This document shows positions 25,070-34,226 of a stretch of DNA of 64,000 bases, piece after piece. This DNA is from Phycisphaerales bacterium. GTDB taxonomy: Bacteria; Planctomycetota; Phycisphaerae; Phycisphaerales; UBA1924. The notes below the pieces were generated by a model. That model was not told the DNA's origin and did no database searches. It saw nothing but the letters and a program-made list of their open reading frames with translations. Positions within the stretch are counted from its first letter, which is position 1; each line of letters opens with the position of its first letter. The stretch covers positions 186,001 through 250,000 of the forward strand of contig DASPKU010000001.1 of assembly GCA_035627955.1 (NCBI GenBank), given 5' to 3'. The position numbers were made by a program, and so were the translations under genes.

Positions 25070-25843
25070 ATGGATGGTGAGACGAACGTCGCGGAAGTGA
25101 AGCCGGAAACCGGAGACCGGAAGCCGGAGTCAGAGATCGCGGACACGCCCTCGGAAGTCGCTGAACGCGCGCCGCTCGATCCGGTGCCAGAAGTAAAGCC
25201 TGAGAAGGGGAAGCGGCGGCGGGCAAAAGAGAGCGCCGCGGCGGTGGTGATCGACCTTGGCGTGAAGGCGGAGGACATCGCCCCGGTGCTGGAGGCGGTG
25301 CTGCTGTCGATCGATCGCCCGTCACCCGGCGAGCGGCTGGCGGAGGGGCTGGGGATAGTAAAGCCGAAGGGCTCGGGCGATGAGGCCGCGTGCGATCCGG
25401 CGGAGCTGGGGGCGGGCGCGGCGGTGATCGCGGAAGCGGTCAAGCTGCTCAACGCGCAGTACGTAGAGACGCACCGGTCGTTCCGCGTGGAGTCGGTCGC
25501 GGGCGGGTACCGCTTGATGACGCTGCCGGCGTTTGCGGACAAGATCGCGGAGTACCACAAGACGCGGGTGAGCGGGAAGCTGTCGCGGGCGGCCGTGGAG
25601 ACGCTGGCGATCATCGCGTACAAGCAGCCGCTGACGAAGGCGGCGCTGGAGGCGATCCGCGGGGTGTCATGCGGCGAGGTGCTGAAGACGCTGATGGAGC
25701 GGCGGCTGGTCACGATCAAGGGGCGGGCGGAGGAGCTGGGGCGCCCGATGCTGTACGGGACGACCAAGCAGTTCCTGGACCAGTTCGGGCTGGCGTCGAT
25801 CAAGGACCTGCCGAGCCCGGCGGAGTTCAAGGCGGGGGCGTGA
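25070..25843 (+). CDS. scpB: Segregation and condensation protein B
   Basis: A 257-aa winged-helix subunit of the SMC-ScpA-ScpB condensin that compacts and segregates the chromosome. After a charged, disordered N-terminus of about 60 residues comes the first winged helix (VLEAVLLSIDRPSPGERLAE). Then come the family hallmark KLSRAAVETLAIIAYKQPLT and the final GRPMLYGTTKQFLDQFGL. GGAGGA 9 bases before ATG 25070 fixes the start. scpA is not adjacent here. Confidence 0.95.
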   Translation: MDGETNVAEVKPETGDRKPESEIADTPSEVAERAPLDPVPEVKPEKGKRRRAKESAAAVVIDLGVKAEDIAPVLEAVLLSIDRPSPGERLAEGLGIVKPKGSGDEAACDPAELGAGAAVIAEAVKLLNAQYVETHRSFRVESVAGGYRLMTLPAFADKIAEYHKTRVSGKLSRAAVETLAIIAYKQPLTKAALEAIRGVSCGEVLKTLMERRLVTIKGRAEELGRPMLYGTTKQFLDQFGLASIKDLPSPAEFKAGA

Positions 25844-26008
25844 GGGGTTGAACGCGAAGGTCGCGAAGGGGAGCGAAGGCGCGAAGAGAAGAACGGGAAC
25901 CGATAGCCGGGAGCAGATCGAGGTGAGCGGACGGTGGTTGTGGGCTGGGTGAACCCATTACTGCAATGGACGCGTAGGGTGGGGTGAGGAGGTCGCGTCC
26001 TGTCTTCC

Positions 26009-27271
26009 ATGCCCGCAAGTGCACGAGTTGCCAAGCCGATGAGCCTGCCGGGGAAGATGGCCCGGGTGGTGGGGCGGCGGTACCACTTCAATGGGGGTGG
26101 GCTGGCGTATGTGCTGACCACGATGGTGCTGGTGGTGGGCGCGGTGAACAGCCAGAACAACATGCTGTTCTGGCTGTTTGGGCTGGGGGTCGCGGGGCTG
26201 CTGATCTCGGGTTTTCTGAGCGGCGGCACGCTGATGCAGATCGGCGTGGAGCGCGAGGTCGCGCCGGTGGGGCAGGTGGGTGATGAGGTCGTGATCCGGT
26301 ATCGGCTGCACAACCGCAGCCGCGTGTTCCCGGCGTACGCGATCACGGTGGAGGAGTTGGCGAGGCACCGGCGGACGGTGGTGAGCTGGCCGGGGCGGCT
26401 GCGGATGCGACCGGCGTTCGCGGCGTACATCCCGCCGCGTGGGTCGGTGGTGGTGGAGACACGGGCGCTGGCGTGCCGGCGGGGGATCGCGGAGTTCGGC
26501 CCGGTGCAAGTGTGGTCGACGTTCCCCTTCGGGCTGACGCGCAAGAGCGTGACGTATGTGCAGGAGGGGCGGGTGGCGGTGAGGCCCTGGACGGCGCCGG
26601 TGCGGGAGGGGCTGCTGCGGGCGAGGGCGGGGGCGGGTGGGAATGGGCAGACAGTGCGGCGGAGCCGGACGGGGGACGAGTTTTACTCCTTGCGGGAGTT
26701 TGCGCACGGGGACAGTTTGCGGTCGATCGCGTGGCGGAGCACGGCGCGCCTAGGCCACGCGGTGGTGCGGGAGATGGCGTCGCGCCCGTCGCGCCGCGTG
26801 TGGGTCGTGCTCTGCTTTGAGCTGGATGTGGGTGACGGGACCGTGAGCAGCGGGGGAGTCAACAATGAGCAGGTGATCAGCGTTGGCGCGGGGCTGCTGG
26901 CGCAGGCCGTGCGGAATGGCTTGGAGCCGGGACTGGCGCTGGCGGATGGGCGGGTGCTGGAGCACCCGCGGGCGTCGGCGAAGCTGGACCGGATGATGGA
27001 CGCACTGGCGACGCTGAACCCGGTCGGGGGCGGCGGCGGCGGGGCAGGCAAGGGGCTGGCGTTCGCCGGGCCGCAGGACGGCGTGGTGCTGGTGTGCTCG
27101 GCTGGGGCGGGCCCGGAGGGGATCGCGGGCGAGCGGGTGCTGATCGAGGACTCGGGCAACTACTCGGAGGGGCTGCCCGCGGGCTGGCATCCGAGGTTTG
27201 AGGAGACTGACAGGAAACGCACGAGCCGCTGGTGGAAGCTGGTAGAGGCGTGGACGGGGGGTGACGAGTGA
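26009..27271 (+). CDS. DUF58 domain protein
   Basis: 420 aa. Two N-terminal membrane helices (LAYVLTTMVLVVGAVN, then FWLFGLGVAGLLISGFL) are followed by a beta-rich region and the DUF58 core. The core signature is TGDEFYSLREFAHGDSLRSI followed by WRSTARLGHAVVREM. DUF58 proteins are typically encoded with a MoxR ATPase and a TgpA-type transglutaminase. Only the latter is present here, overlapping by 4 bp (the GTGA of 27268-27271). ATG 26039 is an alternative start. Confidence 0.88.
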   Translation: MPASARVAKPMSLPGKMARVVGRRYHFNGGGLAYVLTTMVLVVGAVNSQNNMLFWLFGLGVAGLLISGFLSGGTLMQIGVEREVAPVGQVGDEVVIRYRLHNRSRVFPAYAITVEELARHRRTVVSWPGRLRMRPAFAAYIPPRGSVVVETRALACRRGIAEFGPVQVWSTFPFGLTRKSVTYVQEGRVAVRPWTAPVREGLLRARAGAGGNGQTVRRSRTGDEFYSLREFAHGDSLRSIAWRSTARLGHAVVREMASRPSRRVWVVLCFELDVGDGTVSSGGVNNEQVISVGAGLLAQAVRNGLEPGLALADGRVLEHPRASAKLDRMMDALATLNPVGGGGGGAGKGLAFAGPQDGVVLVCSAGAGPEGIAGERVLIEDSGNYSEGLPAGWHPRFEETDRKRTSRWWKLVEAWTGGDE

Positions 27272-29460
27272 ACCCCCTCGTGCATGCCGGCACCGGTGCC
27301 GGTGGGATGAACCTTGACCAGCGGTTCCGGCTGGTGCTGATCCTGAACGTGGTCGTGAGCATGTTCGGCTTCGGCATCGCGAACAGCATGATGTTCCTGG
27401 TGCCGCCGGTGCTGGCGATAGCGCTGACGGGGTGGTGGGTGACGGAGTACCGGGCGCAGCGGAAGGGGTGGCGCGGGCTGCCGCGCTGGCTGTCCAACTC
27501 GATCCTGCTGGTGATGCTGGTGGTGGCGGTGCTGCGGGCGTTCGCGACGACGGACCTGGTGATGTCGTTCACGGAGTTCCTGATCGCGATCCTGATCATC
27601 AAACTGTGGGAGCGCCGGAAGATCAGGGACTACGGGCAGCTGCTGACGCTCTCGATGTTCATGTCCGTAGGGTCGACGCTGGGGAGTTCGTCGCTGCTGA
27701 TGGGGCTGGTGTGGGCCGTGCACCTGCCGCTGCTCATCGCGGGCGTGATGATGTTCCAGGTGTTCGCGGGGCGGGCGCGGGCGGTGGGCGTGTGGACGCC
27801 GGCGGCGGCGGGGGTGCCGTCGACGGGGCTGGTGGTGCGGCGGGGGGCGTTCTTCAGACTGTGGGCGACGGTGCTGCTGGTGGGGCTGGTAGTTTCCGGC
27901 GGGATCTTTGTGGTGGTGCCGCGGGGGATGGGGACTGATGAGTTCGGGATCTCGATCCGCAGCCCGATGCAGCAGGTGGGGTTCACCGAAGAAGTCGATC
28001 CGGGCGAGGGCTCGCTGATCTCGAGCTCGTACGCGACGGTAATGGAGGTGAGGTTCACGAAGGCCGGCGTGCCGCTGGGCGGGTTCGGCGAGCCGTTCTA
28101 CCTGCGCGGCGCGGTGCTGGACCAGTACGGGATCGGGGGCTCGACGACCTGGCAGGCGAGGCGGGCGGGTGCTTTTGAGTACGAGGCAAACCACGGGAGG
28201 TGGGTGACGCTGGCCCGGCGAAGCGGCGAGGTCATCGAGCAGCAGGTGACGGTGCTGAGCGGCGGCGGGCGTGAGACGCCGATGTTCGCACTGTACCGGC
28301 CGCAGGAGGTCAAGCTGGATCCAAGTCTGCAGCAGCAGACGCTGCGGTACGAGCGACCGACGGGGCGGATTTCGCGCGCTGGCGACGGAGGGCGGGTGAA
28401 CTACTGGGTGCGGAGCGTGGTGCCGCCGCGGGATGAGAGCGTGGTGGTGCGGCATGACGCGGCCCCGTACCCATCGGAGAAAGTGAAGGCCTACGCGTGG
28501 GACGTGCTGCGGCGCGCGGACATCGAACCGGACTCTGCCAAACGCGCGTTGGTGGATGACGAGCGGGCGGCGCGGGTTTTCGAGAATCACCTGCGACAGA
28601 ACTTCGAATACGCGACTGACCAGCTGAAGTCGCCGGTAGGGGTGGACCCGACGGAGTGGTTCCTGCACGACGGGCGGCGGGGGCACTGCGAGTACTTCGC
28701 CTCGGCGCTCGCGGCCATGTGCCGCTCGGTGGGCATCAACGCGCGGGTGGTGGCGGGGTATCTTGCGGCGGAGTTCGATGAGGCTCGCGGCGTGTACGTC
28801 GTGCGCGAGTCGGATGCGCACGCGTGGGCGGAGGTGGACACGGGACCCGGCGGGTGGGTGACGATGGACGCGACGCCGGAGGCCACCGGGCAGGTGGTGC
28901 GCGAGGCGGGGGTGATCGACACGCTCTCGAAGATGTACGCGTCGCTGTCGGACTTCTGGAACATCAATGTCGCGACATTCGGGGCCCAGGACCAGGAGCG
29001 GCTGCTGGGGCAGTTCGGGTTCTCCAGGCTGATGGAGAAGTCGTCGGAGTGGTACCGCCGGAGCGCGAAGGCGGTGCACCGTGTGTGGTGGTGGGTGGGG
29101 ACGCCCGGCGCGGCCGCGTGGGTGATTGGCGGCGCGATCGCGGTGGGTGGGCTGGTATGGGCGACGGCGCGGGAGTGGAAGCGGCGCGGGAGGCGGGCGG
29201 AGGCGTTCGGGTGGGCGATGGATGGTCCCGAGCGGCGGGTGTATCGCGAGCTGCTGCGGGTGCTGGCGGGGCACGGGTACGAGAAGCCGGCGTGGTCGCC
29301 GCCGCTGGCGCATCTACGGGCGATCGAGGCAAGAAACCCACGACTGGCGCGCCGGGCCGCAGCGATCTTTGAGCACGTGTACGCGGCGCGATTCGGGCAC
29401 GAGGCAGGGCGGCTGAGCGCGGCTCAAGCTGAACTGACGGCGCTGCGCGAGGGCCGTTGA
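27268..29460 (+). CDS. TgpA-like membrane transglutaminase
   Basis: A 730-aa protein. Several N-terminal membrane helices (DUF3488-like region, about residues 20-235) precede an extracytoplasmic transglutaminase-like core with Cys in RRGHCEYFASALAAM, His in SDAHAWAEV and Asp in VTMDATPEA, the expected catalytic triad. One further helix (AAWVIGGAIAVGGLVW) and a cytoplasmic C-terminal DUF4129-like helical part follow. It starts with GTG 27268, overlapping the DUF58 stop, so it is translationally coupled. It may crosslink or cleave envelope proteins; the substrate is unknown. Confidence 0.92.
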   Translation: MNPLVHAGTGAGGMNLDQRFRLVLILNVVVSMFGFGIANSMMFLVPPVLAIALTGWWVTEYRAQRKGWRGLPRWLSNSILLVMLVVAVLRAFATTDLVMSFTEFLIAILIIKLWERRKIRDYGQLLTLSMFMSVGSTLGSSSLLMGLVWAVHLPLLIAGVMMFQVFAGRARAVGVWTPAAAGVPSTGLVVRRGAFFRLWATVLLVGLVVSGGIFVVVPRGMGTDEFGISIRSPMQQVGFTEEVDPGEGSLISSSYATVMEVRFTKAGVPLGGFGEPFYLRGAVLDQYGIGGSTTWQARRAGAFEYEANHGRWVTLARRSGEVIEQQVTVLSGGGRETPMFALYRPQEVKLDPSLQQQTLRYERPTGRISRAGDGGRVNYWVRSVVPPRDESVVVRHDAAPYPSEKVKAYAWDVLRRADIEPDSAKRALVDDERAARVFENHLRQNFEYATDQLKSPVGVDPTEWFLHDGRRGHCEYFASALAAMCRSVGINARVVAGYLAAEFDEARGVYVVRESDAHAWAEVDTGPGGWVTMDATPEATGQVVREAGVIDTLSKMYASLSDFWNINVATFGAQDQERLLGQFGFSRLMEKSSEWYRRSAKAVHRVWWWVGTPGAAAWVIGGAIAVGGLVWATAREWKRRGRRAEAFGWAMDGPERRVYRELLRVLAGHGYEKPAWSPPLAHLRAIEARNPRLARRAAAIFEHVYAARFGHEAGRLSAAQAELTALREGR

Positions 29461-29586
29461 GTCCGGTAACGATCGGGCCCGGCATTGTCGGCGCGAACAG
29501 GCCCCCGAGCAGCGCAGGAATGTGAACTCAGGGGCAAGTCTCTCCGATTTGCGGGAGAGGCGCAAACGCCCATTGGAGTTCCAGAG

Positions 29587-30432
29587 ATGCCCGCGAACCG
29601 TTCAAGGACTGACCGTTGGCGAGACCTCCTGCTGCAGATCGCGGCTCGCGGCGGCGGGCTGGAGTATTCGGTGGCCAAGCCCGAGGGCGACACGGACTCG
29701 CCGGACCTGGTGTGGCGGTCGCGGCTGCTGGCCGTGGGCAATCGCGAGCTGGTGCTCGAGCACCCGGTGGCGATGAACCAGCCGGTGAAGTTCGAGGAGG
29801 GCACGCGGCTGGTGGGGGTGATGGCCGTGGGCCAGAACCGGTGGATGTTCCACACGCGGGTGGTGGGCGCAAGTGCGCCGGAGTTCTCACGGGTGCAGGG
29901 GCTGCGGATCGAGGCTCCCGAGACGGTGGAGCGGTGTGCGCGGCGCGACTTCCTGCGCATCTCGACGGCGGCGCTGTGCCTGCCGGAGGTGGAGTGCTGG
30001 CCGCTGCTGGACCCGACGACGGTGACGCCGGCTGAGATCGCGAACCGGGCGGCGATTTTGGAGATGCAGCAGGGCGGGGACGTGGGCTTGCAGACGCCCG
30101 ACTCGATCCTGCTTCCGGAGGTCGGGCCGCCGTTCAGTGCGAGGTTGATGAACATCGGCGGCGGCGGCGTGGGCCTGATGATCGGGAAGAATGAGGCGGT
30201 GGCGGCGGAGCGGTCACGCCTGATCTGGATGCGGGTGAAGCTGATGCCGCACATCCCCGCGCCGCTGGCGCTGACGGGGCGCGTGGTGCACACGCACCTG
30301 GACAGCGCGCAGAACCTCTACGCGGGCGTGGCGTTCGAGTTTGCGTTCAATCCTGCGCACAAGGACTTCGTGGTGTCGCAGGTGGCGCGGTACGTCAATC
30401 ACGTGCAAGCCAGCGCGCGCCGGGCAGCGTGA
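29587..30432 (+). CDS. PilZ-like c-di-GMP receptor protein (YcgR-type)
   Basis: 281 aa from ATG 29587, with GGAG upstream; the frame is open further upstream. The N-terminal half is a YcgR-N-like beta domain (LVLEHPVAMNQPVKFEEGTR). The RRDFLRIST segment near residue 120 corresponds to the RxxxR of PilZ domains, and MNIGGGGVGLMI corresponds to the (D/N)xSxxG element. The binding motifs are divergent, so c-di-GMP binding is probable rather than certain. Its last 38 bp overlap the end of the convergent lipoprotein gene. Confidence 0.7.
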   Translation: MPANRSRTDRWRDLLLQIAARGGGLEYSVAKPEGDTDSPDLVWRSRLLAVGNRELVLEHPVAMNQPVKFEEGTRLVGVMAVGQNRWMFHTRVVGASAPEFSRVQGLRIEAPETVERCARRDFLRISTAALCLPEVECWPLLDPTTVTPAEIANRAAILEMQQGGDVGLQTPDSILLPEVGPPFSARLMNIGGGGVGLMIGKNEAVAAERSRLIWMRVKLMPHIPAPLALTGRVVHTHLDSAQNLYAGVAFEFAFNPAHKDFVVSQVARYVNHVQASARRAA

Positions 30433-31189
30433 GCGGGTCCTCGAGGCCGACGCGGACGAAGACGTCGCCACGCTCGACGTCGATGCGCTGATCGCTGGCG
30501 CCGGCGTTGATGGTGCCGGACCATTCGGACTTGCTGAGCTTGACGTTGCCGACCTTGGCGCGACCGCCGTCGAACTGGACGAGGCCGCGCTGGGTGGTGG
30601 CGTTGAGGTTGCCCGCGCTGCCGCGGCCCATGAGCAGGTGCACGCTGCCGCGCTCGGCGCGGAGCAGGATGGGGTCGGTCAGCGGCTCCATGGTCTCGAT
30701 GTCAATGGCGCGTCCGTCGTTGGCGCCCAGGCCCGTGTGGACCTCAATAGCGCCGGCGACGTTGCGGAGGGTGACGGGGCCGCCGTCGTTACGGACGCGG
30801 ACGCCGCCGCACTCGGGGACTGTGATGGTGATGTTGACGGGGGCGTCAGGGGCGCCGGTCTCCTCGGGGCTGGAGAGGACCCGGAGGACGGGGCGGCCGT
30901 TGTCCTCCTGGAGGGCGGCGGCGGTCCAGCGGATGGTGGCGTCAACCGGGCCAGAGACGTGGGGGAGGGCGGAGACGGAGGGGCCAGGGGCGGCCGGGTC
31001 AACGATGATGGTGACCGAGCCGCGGTGGTTCTGGACGTCGATGGCGGGGGGGAGGCCCTGGGCGGCGGTCTCGACGCCCTCGATGGGGACGACGCCCACG
31101 GTCGGCACGGCGTCGCGGAGCTGGTCCTGGCAGCCGGTGAGGAGGGCGGCGGCGGCAACGAGCAGGAGAGCGGTTCGCATCCTGTTCAT
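30395..31189 (-). CDS. Lipoprotein with DUF4097-like beta-strand repeats
   Basis: 264 aa from ATG 31189 (GGGAG upstream). The lipoprotein signal ends LLTGC (Cys20). The mature part is a series of short beta strands with recurring G-x-V-x-(I/V/L) steps (VQNHRGSVTI, VRNDGGPVTLRNVAG, AERGSVHLLM), typical of a right-handed beta-solenoid of the DUF4097 adhesin-like type. Location is probably outer or inner membrane surface. Function unknown. Confidence 0.75.
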   Translation of the reverse strand: MNRMRTALLLVAAAALLTGCQDQLRDAVPTVGVVPIEGVETAAQGLPPAIDVQNHRGSVTIIVDPAAPGPSVSALPHVSGPVDATIRWTAAALQEDNGRPVLRVLSSPEETGAPDAPVNITITVPECGGVRVRNDGGPVTLRNVAGAIEVHTGLGANDGRAIDIETMEPLTDPILLRAERGSVHLLMGRGSAGNLNATTQRGLVQFDGGRAKVGNVKLSKSEWSGTINAGASDQRIDVERGDVFVRVGLEDPLTLPGARWLARD

Positions 31190-31672
31190 GGGTCTCCCGG
31201 GTATGGATCGAAGTGAAATTGCGCCGTGGGCCGGAAACACCGGGTCGGCGCGGTTGCTAGCATACCCCAGCCCGCGGGGGTGTGCCGGAGTTGCTCATTG
31301 TCCAGCTCACCGGCGCGGGCTGAAAGTCGGACACGGCTTTGCAAAGCTTGGTCGGGGCACATCCATGATTCATCACGCGTTTATCCGCCCTGAACGAGCC
31401 TGAACAGCACTCAGAACGCCCGCGGCCTCGGGTTGGGCCGCAGGGTCTGCACGGCTCTGCAACCCGGAGAAGACGACGGCGCAAGGAGTTGAAGGTTGAA
31501 GAGGTCGGCGCGAGAACCCGGCAGCCGGTTGCGGCGGGGGGTGGTGCGCGCGCGATCCATTGCGTGGCGTCGTAGCGGGGCTGGGCTGGTCTGAGTGGCT
31601 GAGTTGCGAAGCTGAGTGTCCGTCGCTTCATGCCGGCAGTGCCGGCGCGTGGAATGGGCGAAGGACGCAGGC
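31190..31672. other. Gene-free stretch upstream of rny
   Basis: 483 bp between the divergent lipoprotein and rny starts. I see no plausible protein, tRNA or strong terminator. It must contain both promoters and perhaps a long rny leader. Short GAGTGGCTGAG iterations occur near 31590-31610, echoing the 8-bp repeats after rny. Confidence 0.4.
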
Positions 31673-33262
31673 GTGGTGAATCAACTGTTGCTGGCAGAGA
31701 TCGGGACCGGTGCGCTGGCCGGGATTGCGGTGGCCGCGCTGCTGGTGGGTGCTGGCCTGGGCGTGGTGATCGCGCGGACGGTGGGGGCCAAGAACCTGGC
31801 GAACGCGAAGGCGGAGGCGGACGCGACGCTTGCAAAGGCGGAGGCGGAGGCCAAGACCAACGCGGAAAAGATCCGGCTCGCGGCCGAGAAGGAGCTGCTG
31901 GAGCGGCGGGCCAAGGCCGAGGAGGAGCTGGAGAAAGGGCGGGCGGAGCTGCGGGAGACCGAGCGGCGGCTCACCAAGCGGGAGGACCTGTTTGACCGCA
32001 AGGAAGAGCAGCTGGCGAGCAAGGAGCAGCAGGTGTCCCGTCAGGCGGACCAGCTGCGAAGCCGGGAGGAGCGGCTGAACGCGCGGGAGGAGGAGATCGA
32101 GGGGGTCTACCGCGAGCAGAAGGAGCTGCTGCAGCGGGTGGCGGGGATGTCGGCCGACCAGGCGCAGAACCTTCTGCTGCAGCGCGTGGAGGAAGAGTCG
32201 CGGCACGAGGTGGCGAAGGTCGTCCGCAAGACGCTGGAGGACGCCGAGTCGAGCGCGAAGGACAAGGCCCGTGAGATCACGCTGATGGCGATCCAGCGGT
32301 ACGCCAGCGAGCACACCAGCGAGAGCACGGTGCGGTCGGTGGCGATTCCCAGCGACGACATGAAGGGCCGGATCATCGGGCGCGAGGGGCGGAACATTCG
32401 CGCCATCGAGAAGGCCACGGGCGTGGACATCATCGTGGACGACACGCCCGGCGTGATCGTGGTGTCGTGCTTCGACAAGGTGCGGCAGGCGATCGCGGTG
32501 GAGAGCCTGGAGCGGCTGATCAAGGACGGGCGCATGCACCCTTCTCGGATCGAGGAGGTGGTGGAGAAGGTGCGGAGCGAGGTGCAGGAGCAGATCAACC
32601 GGCACGGCAAGGAGGCGTCGCTGGAGGTGAACCTCCGCGGGCTGCACCCCAAGGTGCTGGAGGCGATGGGCAAGCTGCACTTCCGCACCAGCTATGGGCA
32701 GAACGTGCTGCGGCACTCGATCGAGGTGGCGTTCCTGTCGCAGATCATCGCGGACCAGCTCGGGCTGGACGGGACGATCGCGCGCCGGGCGGGGTTCCTG
32801 CACGACATTGGCAAGGCGATGGATCACGAGATGGAGGGCGGGCACCCCAAGATCGGCATGGACTTCGCCCGCCAGTACGGCGAGAAGGAGCCGATCCTGA
32901 ACGTGATCGGCGGGCACCACGGTGATATTCCGTCCACCAGTTTCTACACGCCGATCATCATGGCGGCGGACGCGGTGTCGTCGGCACGGCCCGGCGCGCG
33001 GCGCGAGAGCATGGAGAAGTACATCCAGCGGCTCAACGAGCTGCAGGACATCGCCCTCAGCTACAAGGGCGTGAACGAGGCGTACGCCATCCAGGCCGGG
33101 CGCGAGGTGCGGGTAATGGTGGACGCCGCGAAGGTGGGGGACGACGAGGCGTACCTGATCGCGCATCAGATCGCGAAGAAGGTGAGCGAGGAGATGACGT
33201 TCCCGGGCGAGATCAAGGTGACGGTGCTGCGGGAGACGCGGGCGATCGAGTACGCCCGGTGA
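31673..33262 (+). CDS. rny: Ribonuclease Y
   Basis: A 529-aa membrane-anchored endoribonuclease that starts mRNA decay. It has an N-terminal membrane helix (GALAGIAVAALLVGAGLGVVIA), a long coiled coil (about residues 40-190), a KH domain with the GRIIGREGRNIRAIE motif near residue 235, and an HD domain with HDIGKAMDHEMEGGHP and HHGD. It ends in the conserved VTVLRETRAIEYAR. GTG 31673 has AAGGA 7 bases upstream. Length is normal for the family. Confidence 0.97.
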   Translation: MVNQLLLAEIGTGALAGIAVAALLVGAGLGVVIARTVGAKNLANAKAEADATLAKAEAEAKTNAEKIRLAAEKELLERRAKAEEELEKGRAELRETERRLTKREDLFDRKEEQLASKEQQVSRQADQLRSREERLNAREEEIEGVYREQKELLQRVAGMSADQAQNLLLQRVEEESRHEVAKVVRKTLEDAESSAKDKAREITLMAIQRYASEHTSESTVRSVAIPSDDMKGRIIGREGRNIRAIEKATGVDIIVDDTPGVIVVSCFDKVRQAIAVESLERLIKDGRMHPSRIEEVVEKVRSEVQEQINRHGKEASLEVNLRGLHPKVLEAMGKLHFRTSYGQNVLRHSIEVAFLSQIIADQLGLDGTIARRAGFLHDIGKAMDHEMEGGHPKIGMDFARQYGEKEPILNVIGGHHGDIPSTSFYTPIIMAADAVSSARPGARRESMEKYIQRLNELQDIALSYKGVNEAYAIQAGREVRVMVDAAKVGDDEAYLIAHQIAKKVSEEMTFPGEIKVTVLRETRAIEYAR

Positions 33263-33265
33263 TCG

Positions 33266-33305
33266 AAGTGGCAAAGTGGCAGAGTGGCGAAGTGGCAGAG
33301 TGGGG
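33266..33305 (+). repeat. 8-bp tandem repeat after rny
   Basis: Five near-perfect copies of AAGTGGCA (variants GAGTGGCG and GAGTGGGG) between the rny stop and the following small gene. Confidence 0.75.
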
Positions 33306-33318
33306 AAGCGAGGAGAGG

Positions 33319-33558
33319 ATGCGAGCAATGCAGCAAGTACGGATTTTCATCGGCAAGGAAGATGAGGTTTCGCGGCTGACCAAGGAGGTCAACGACTTCC
33401 TGGCGAACACGGGCGCGAAGGTCGTGAACGTGTTCGGGAACCTGTCGCCGCAGACGCCGGGCGCGAGCGGCGGGAGCGAGGGGATGCGGGCGCCCGAGGG
33501 GATGAACCGGCGGTTCGCGCCCAGCGACATCATGCTGGTGGTGGTGTACCAGCAGTAA
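33319..33558 (+). CDS. Small hypothetical protein, 79 aa, downstream of rny
   Basis: ATG 33319 has AGGAG just upstream; ATG 33328 is an alternative. The sequence MQQVRIFIGKEDEVSRLTKE suggests a beta strand and helix, then NDFLANTGAKVVNVFGN, a Gly/Pro loop and a closing strand IMLVVVYQQ. This is a small alpha/beta fold with no signal peptide. It is probably co-transcribed with rny (57 bp apart). Function unknown. Confidence 0.65.
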   Translation: MRAMQQVRIFIGKEDEVSRLTKEVNDFLANTGAKVVNVFGNLSPQTPGASGGSEGMRAPEGMNRRFAPSDIMLVVVYQQ

Positions 33559-33592
33559 CGCGCCCCGCGCGTGAACGAGGTTGTGAGCGGCG

Positions 33593-34207
33593 TCAGCGGC
33601 CGTCGCGGTTGATGAGCGGCTGGCGCGGGATCTCGTGCAGCTCGCGCCCGGGCTTGGGGTACGTCGGTCGTCCGGCCATGAGCTTGCGGCCGGCGTCGAA
33701 AAGGCTGACCACGCCGATGAGCGTGAGGGCGGCGGCGATGATGCTGCCGATGTAGAGGCCGCGCTGGTTGCGGGCGTCAAGCGAAGGGACGGGGATGTAG
33801 TTGCGGGCAGGGTCCGCGGCCTCGAAGGCGATGGTCGCCGGCGAGCCCGCGGTCAGCGTGCGCTGGAGCTGCTCCATCTCGGAGCGGCGGAGGCGGCTGG
33901 AGAGGCGGGTGTGGTGGCGGCCGACGGTTTCGCCGCGGTACTCCACGCCCTGGTGCTCGAAGCGGTAGGCGACGGGAAGGATGTAGGACGAGCGGCGGCG
34001 GCCGGACTTCTTGATCGGCGCGCCGACGGACTCGATGACGCCCTGGACGGTCGTCGGCGCGGGGGCGTTGGCGGTGCGGGCGAGCTCGGCCCAGGTGCCG
34101 CCAAAGAGGCCGAGGCCCAGCCCGATGGTGAGAAAGACGACAGCGATGATGAGTGAGCCGACAAACTTCACGGGTGATTGTTCGCTCTCGGCGTGGTGAG
34201 GTTTCAC
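33593..34207 (-). CDS. DUF3592-type membrane protein
   Basis: 204 aa from GTG 34207, which lies 20 bp after the stop of the upstream PpiC-like gene; the frame is open further but is Ser/Pro-rich shadow. An N-terminal helix (VGSLIIAVVFLTIGLGLGLFGG), a beta-rich extracytoplasmic DUF3592 domain (TTVQGVIESVGAPIKKSGRR, then YRFEHQGVEYRGETVG) and a second helix (GLYIGSIIAAALTLIGVVSL) follow. Function unknown. Likely in an operon with the lipoprotein gene. Confidence 0.75.
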   Translation of the reverse strand: MKPHHAESEQSPVKFVGSLIIAVVFLTIGLGLGLFGGTWAELARTANAPAPTTVQGVIESVGAPIKKSGRRRSSYILPVAYRFEHQGVEYRGETVGRHHTRLSSRLRRSEMEQLQRTLTAGSPATIAFEAADPARNYIPVPSLDARNQRGLYIGSIIAAALTLIGVVSLFDAGRKLMAGRPTYPKPGRELHEIPRQPLINRDGR

Positions 34208-34226
34208 GCGTGGGCTTGCGTGCTTC

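Noticed and set aside
27160-29313. 717-codon minus-strand frame opposite the transglutaminase
   Set aside because: His/Arg/Pro-rich shadow; the plus-strand protein has the catalytic triad and membrane helices.
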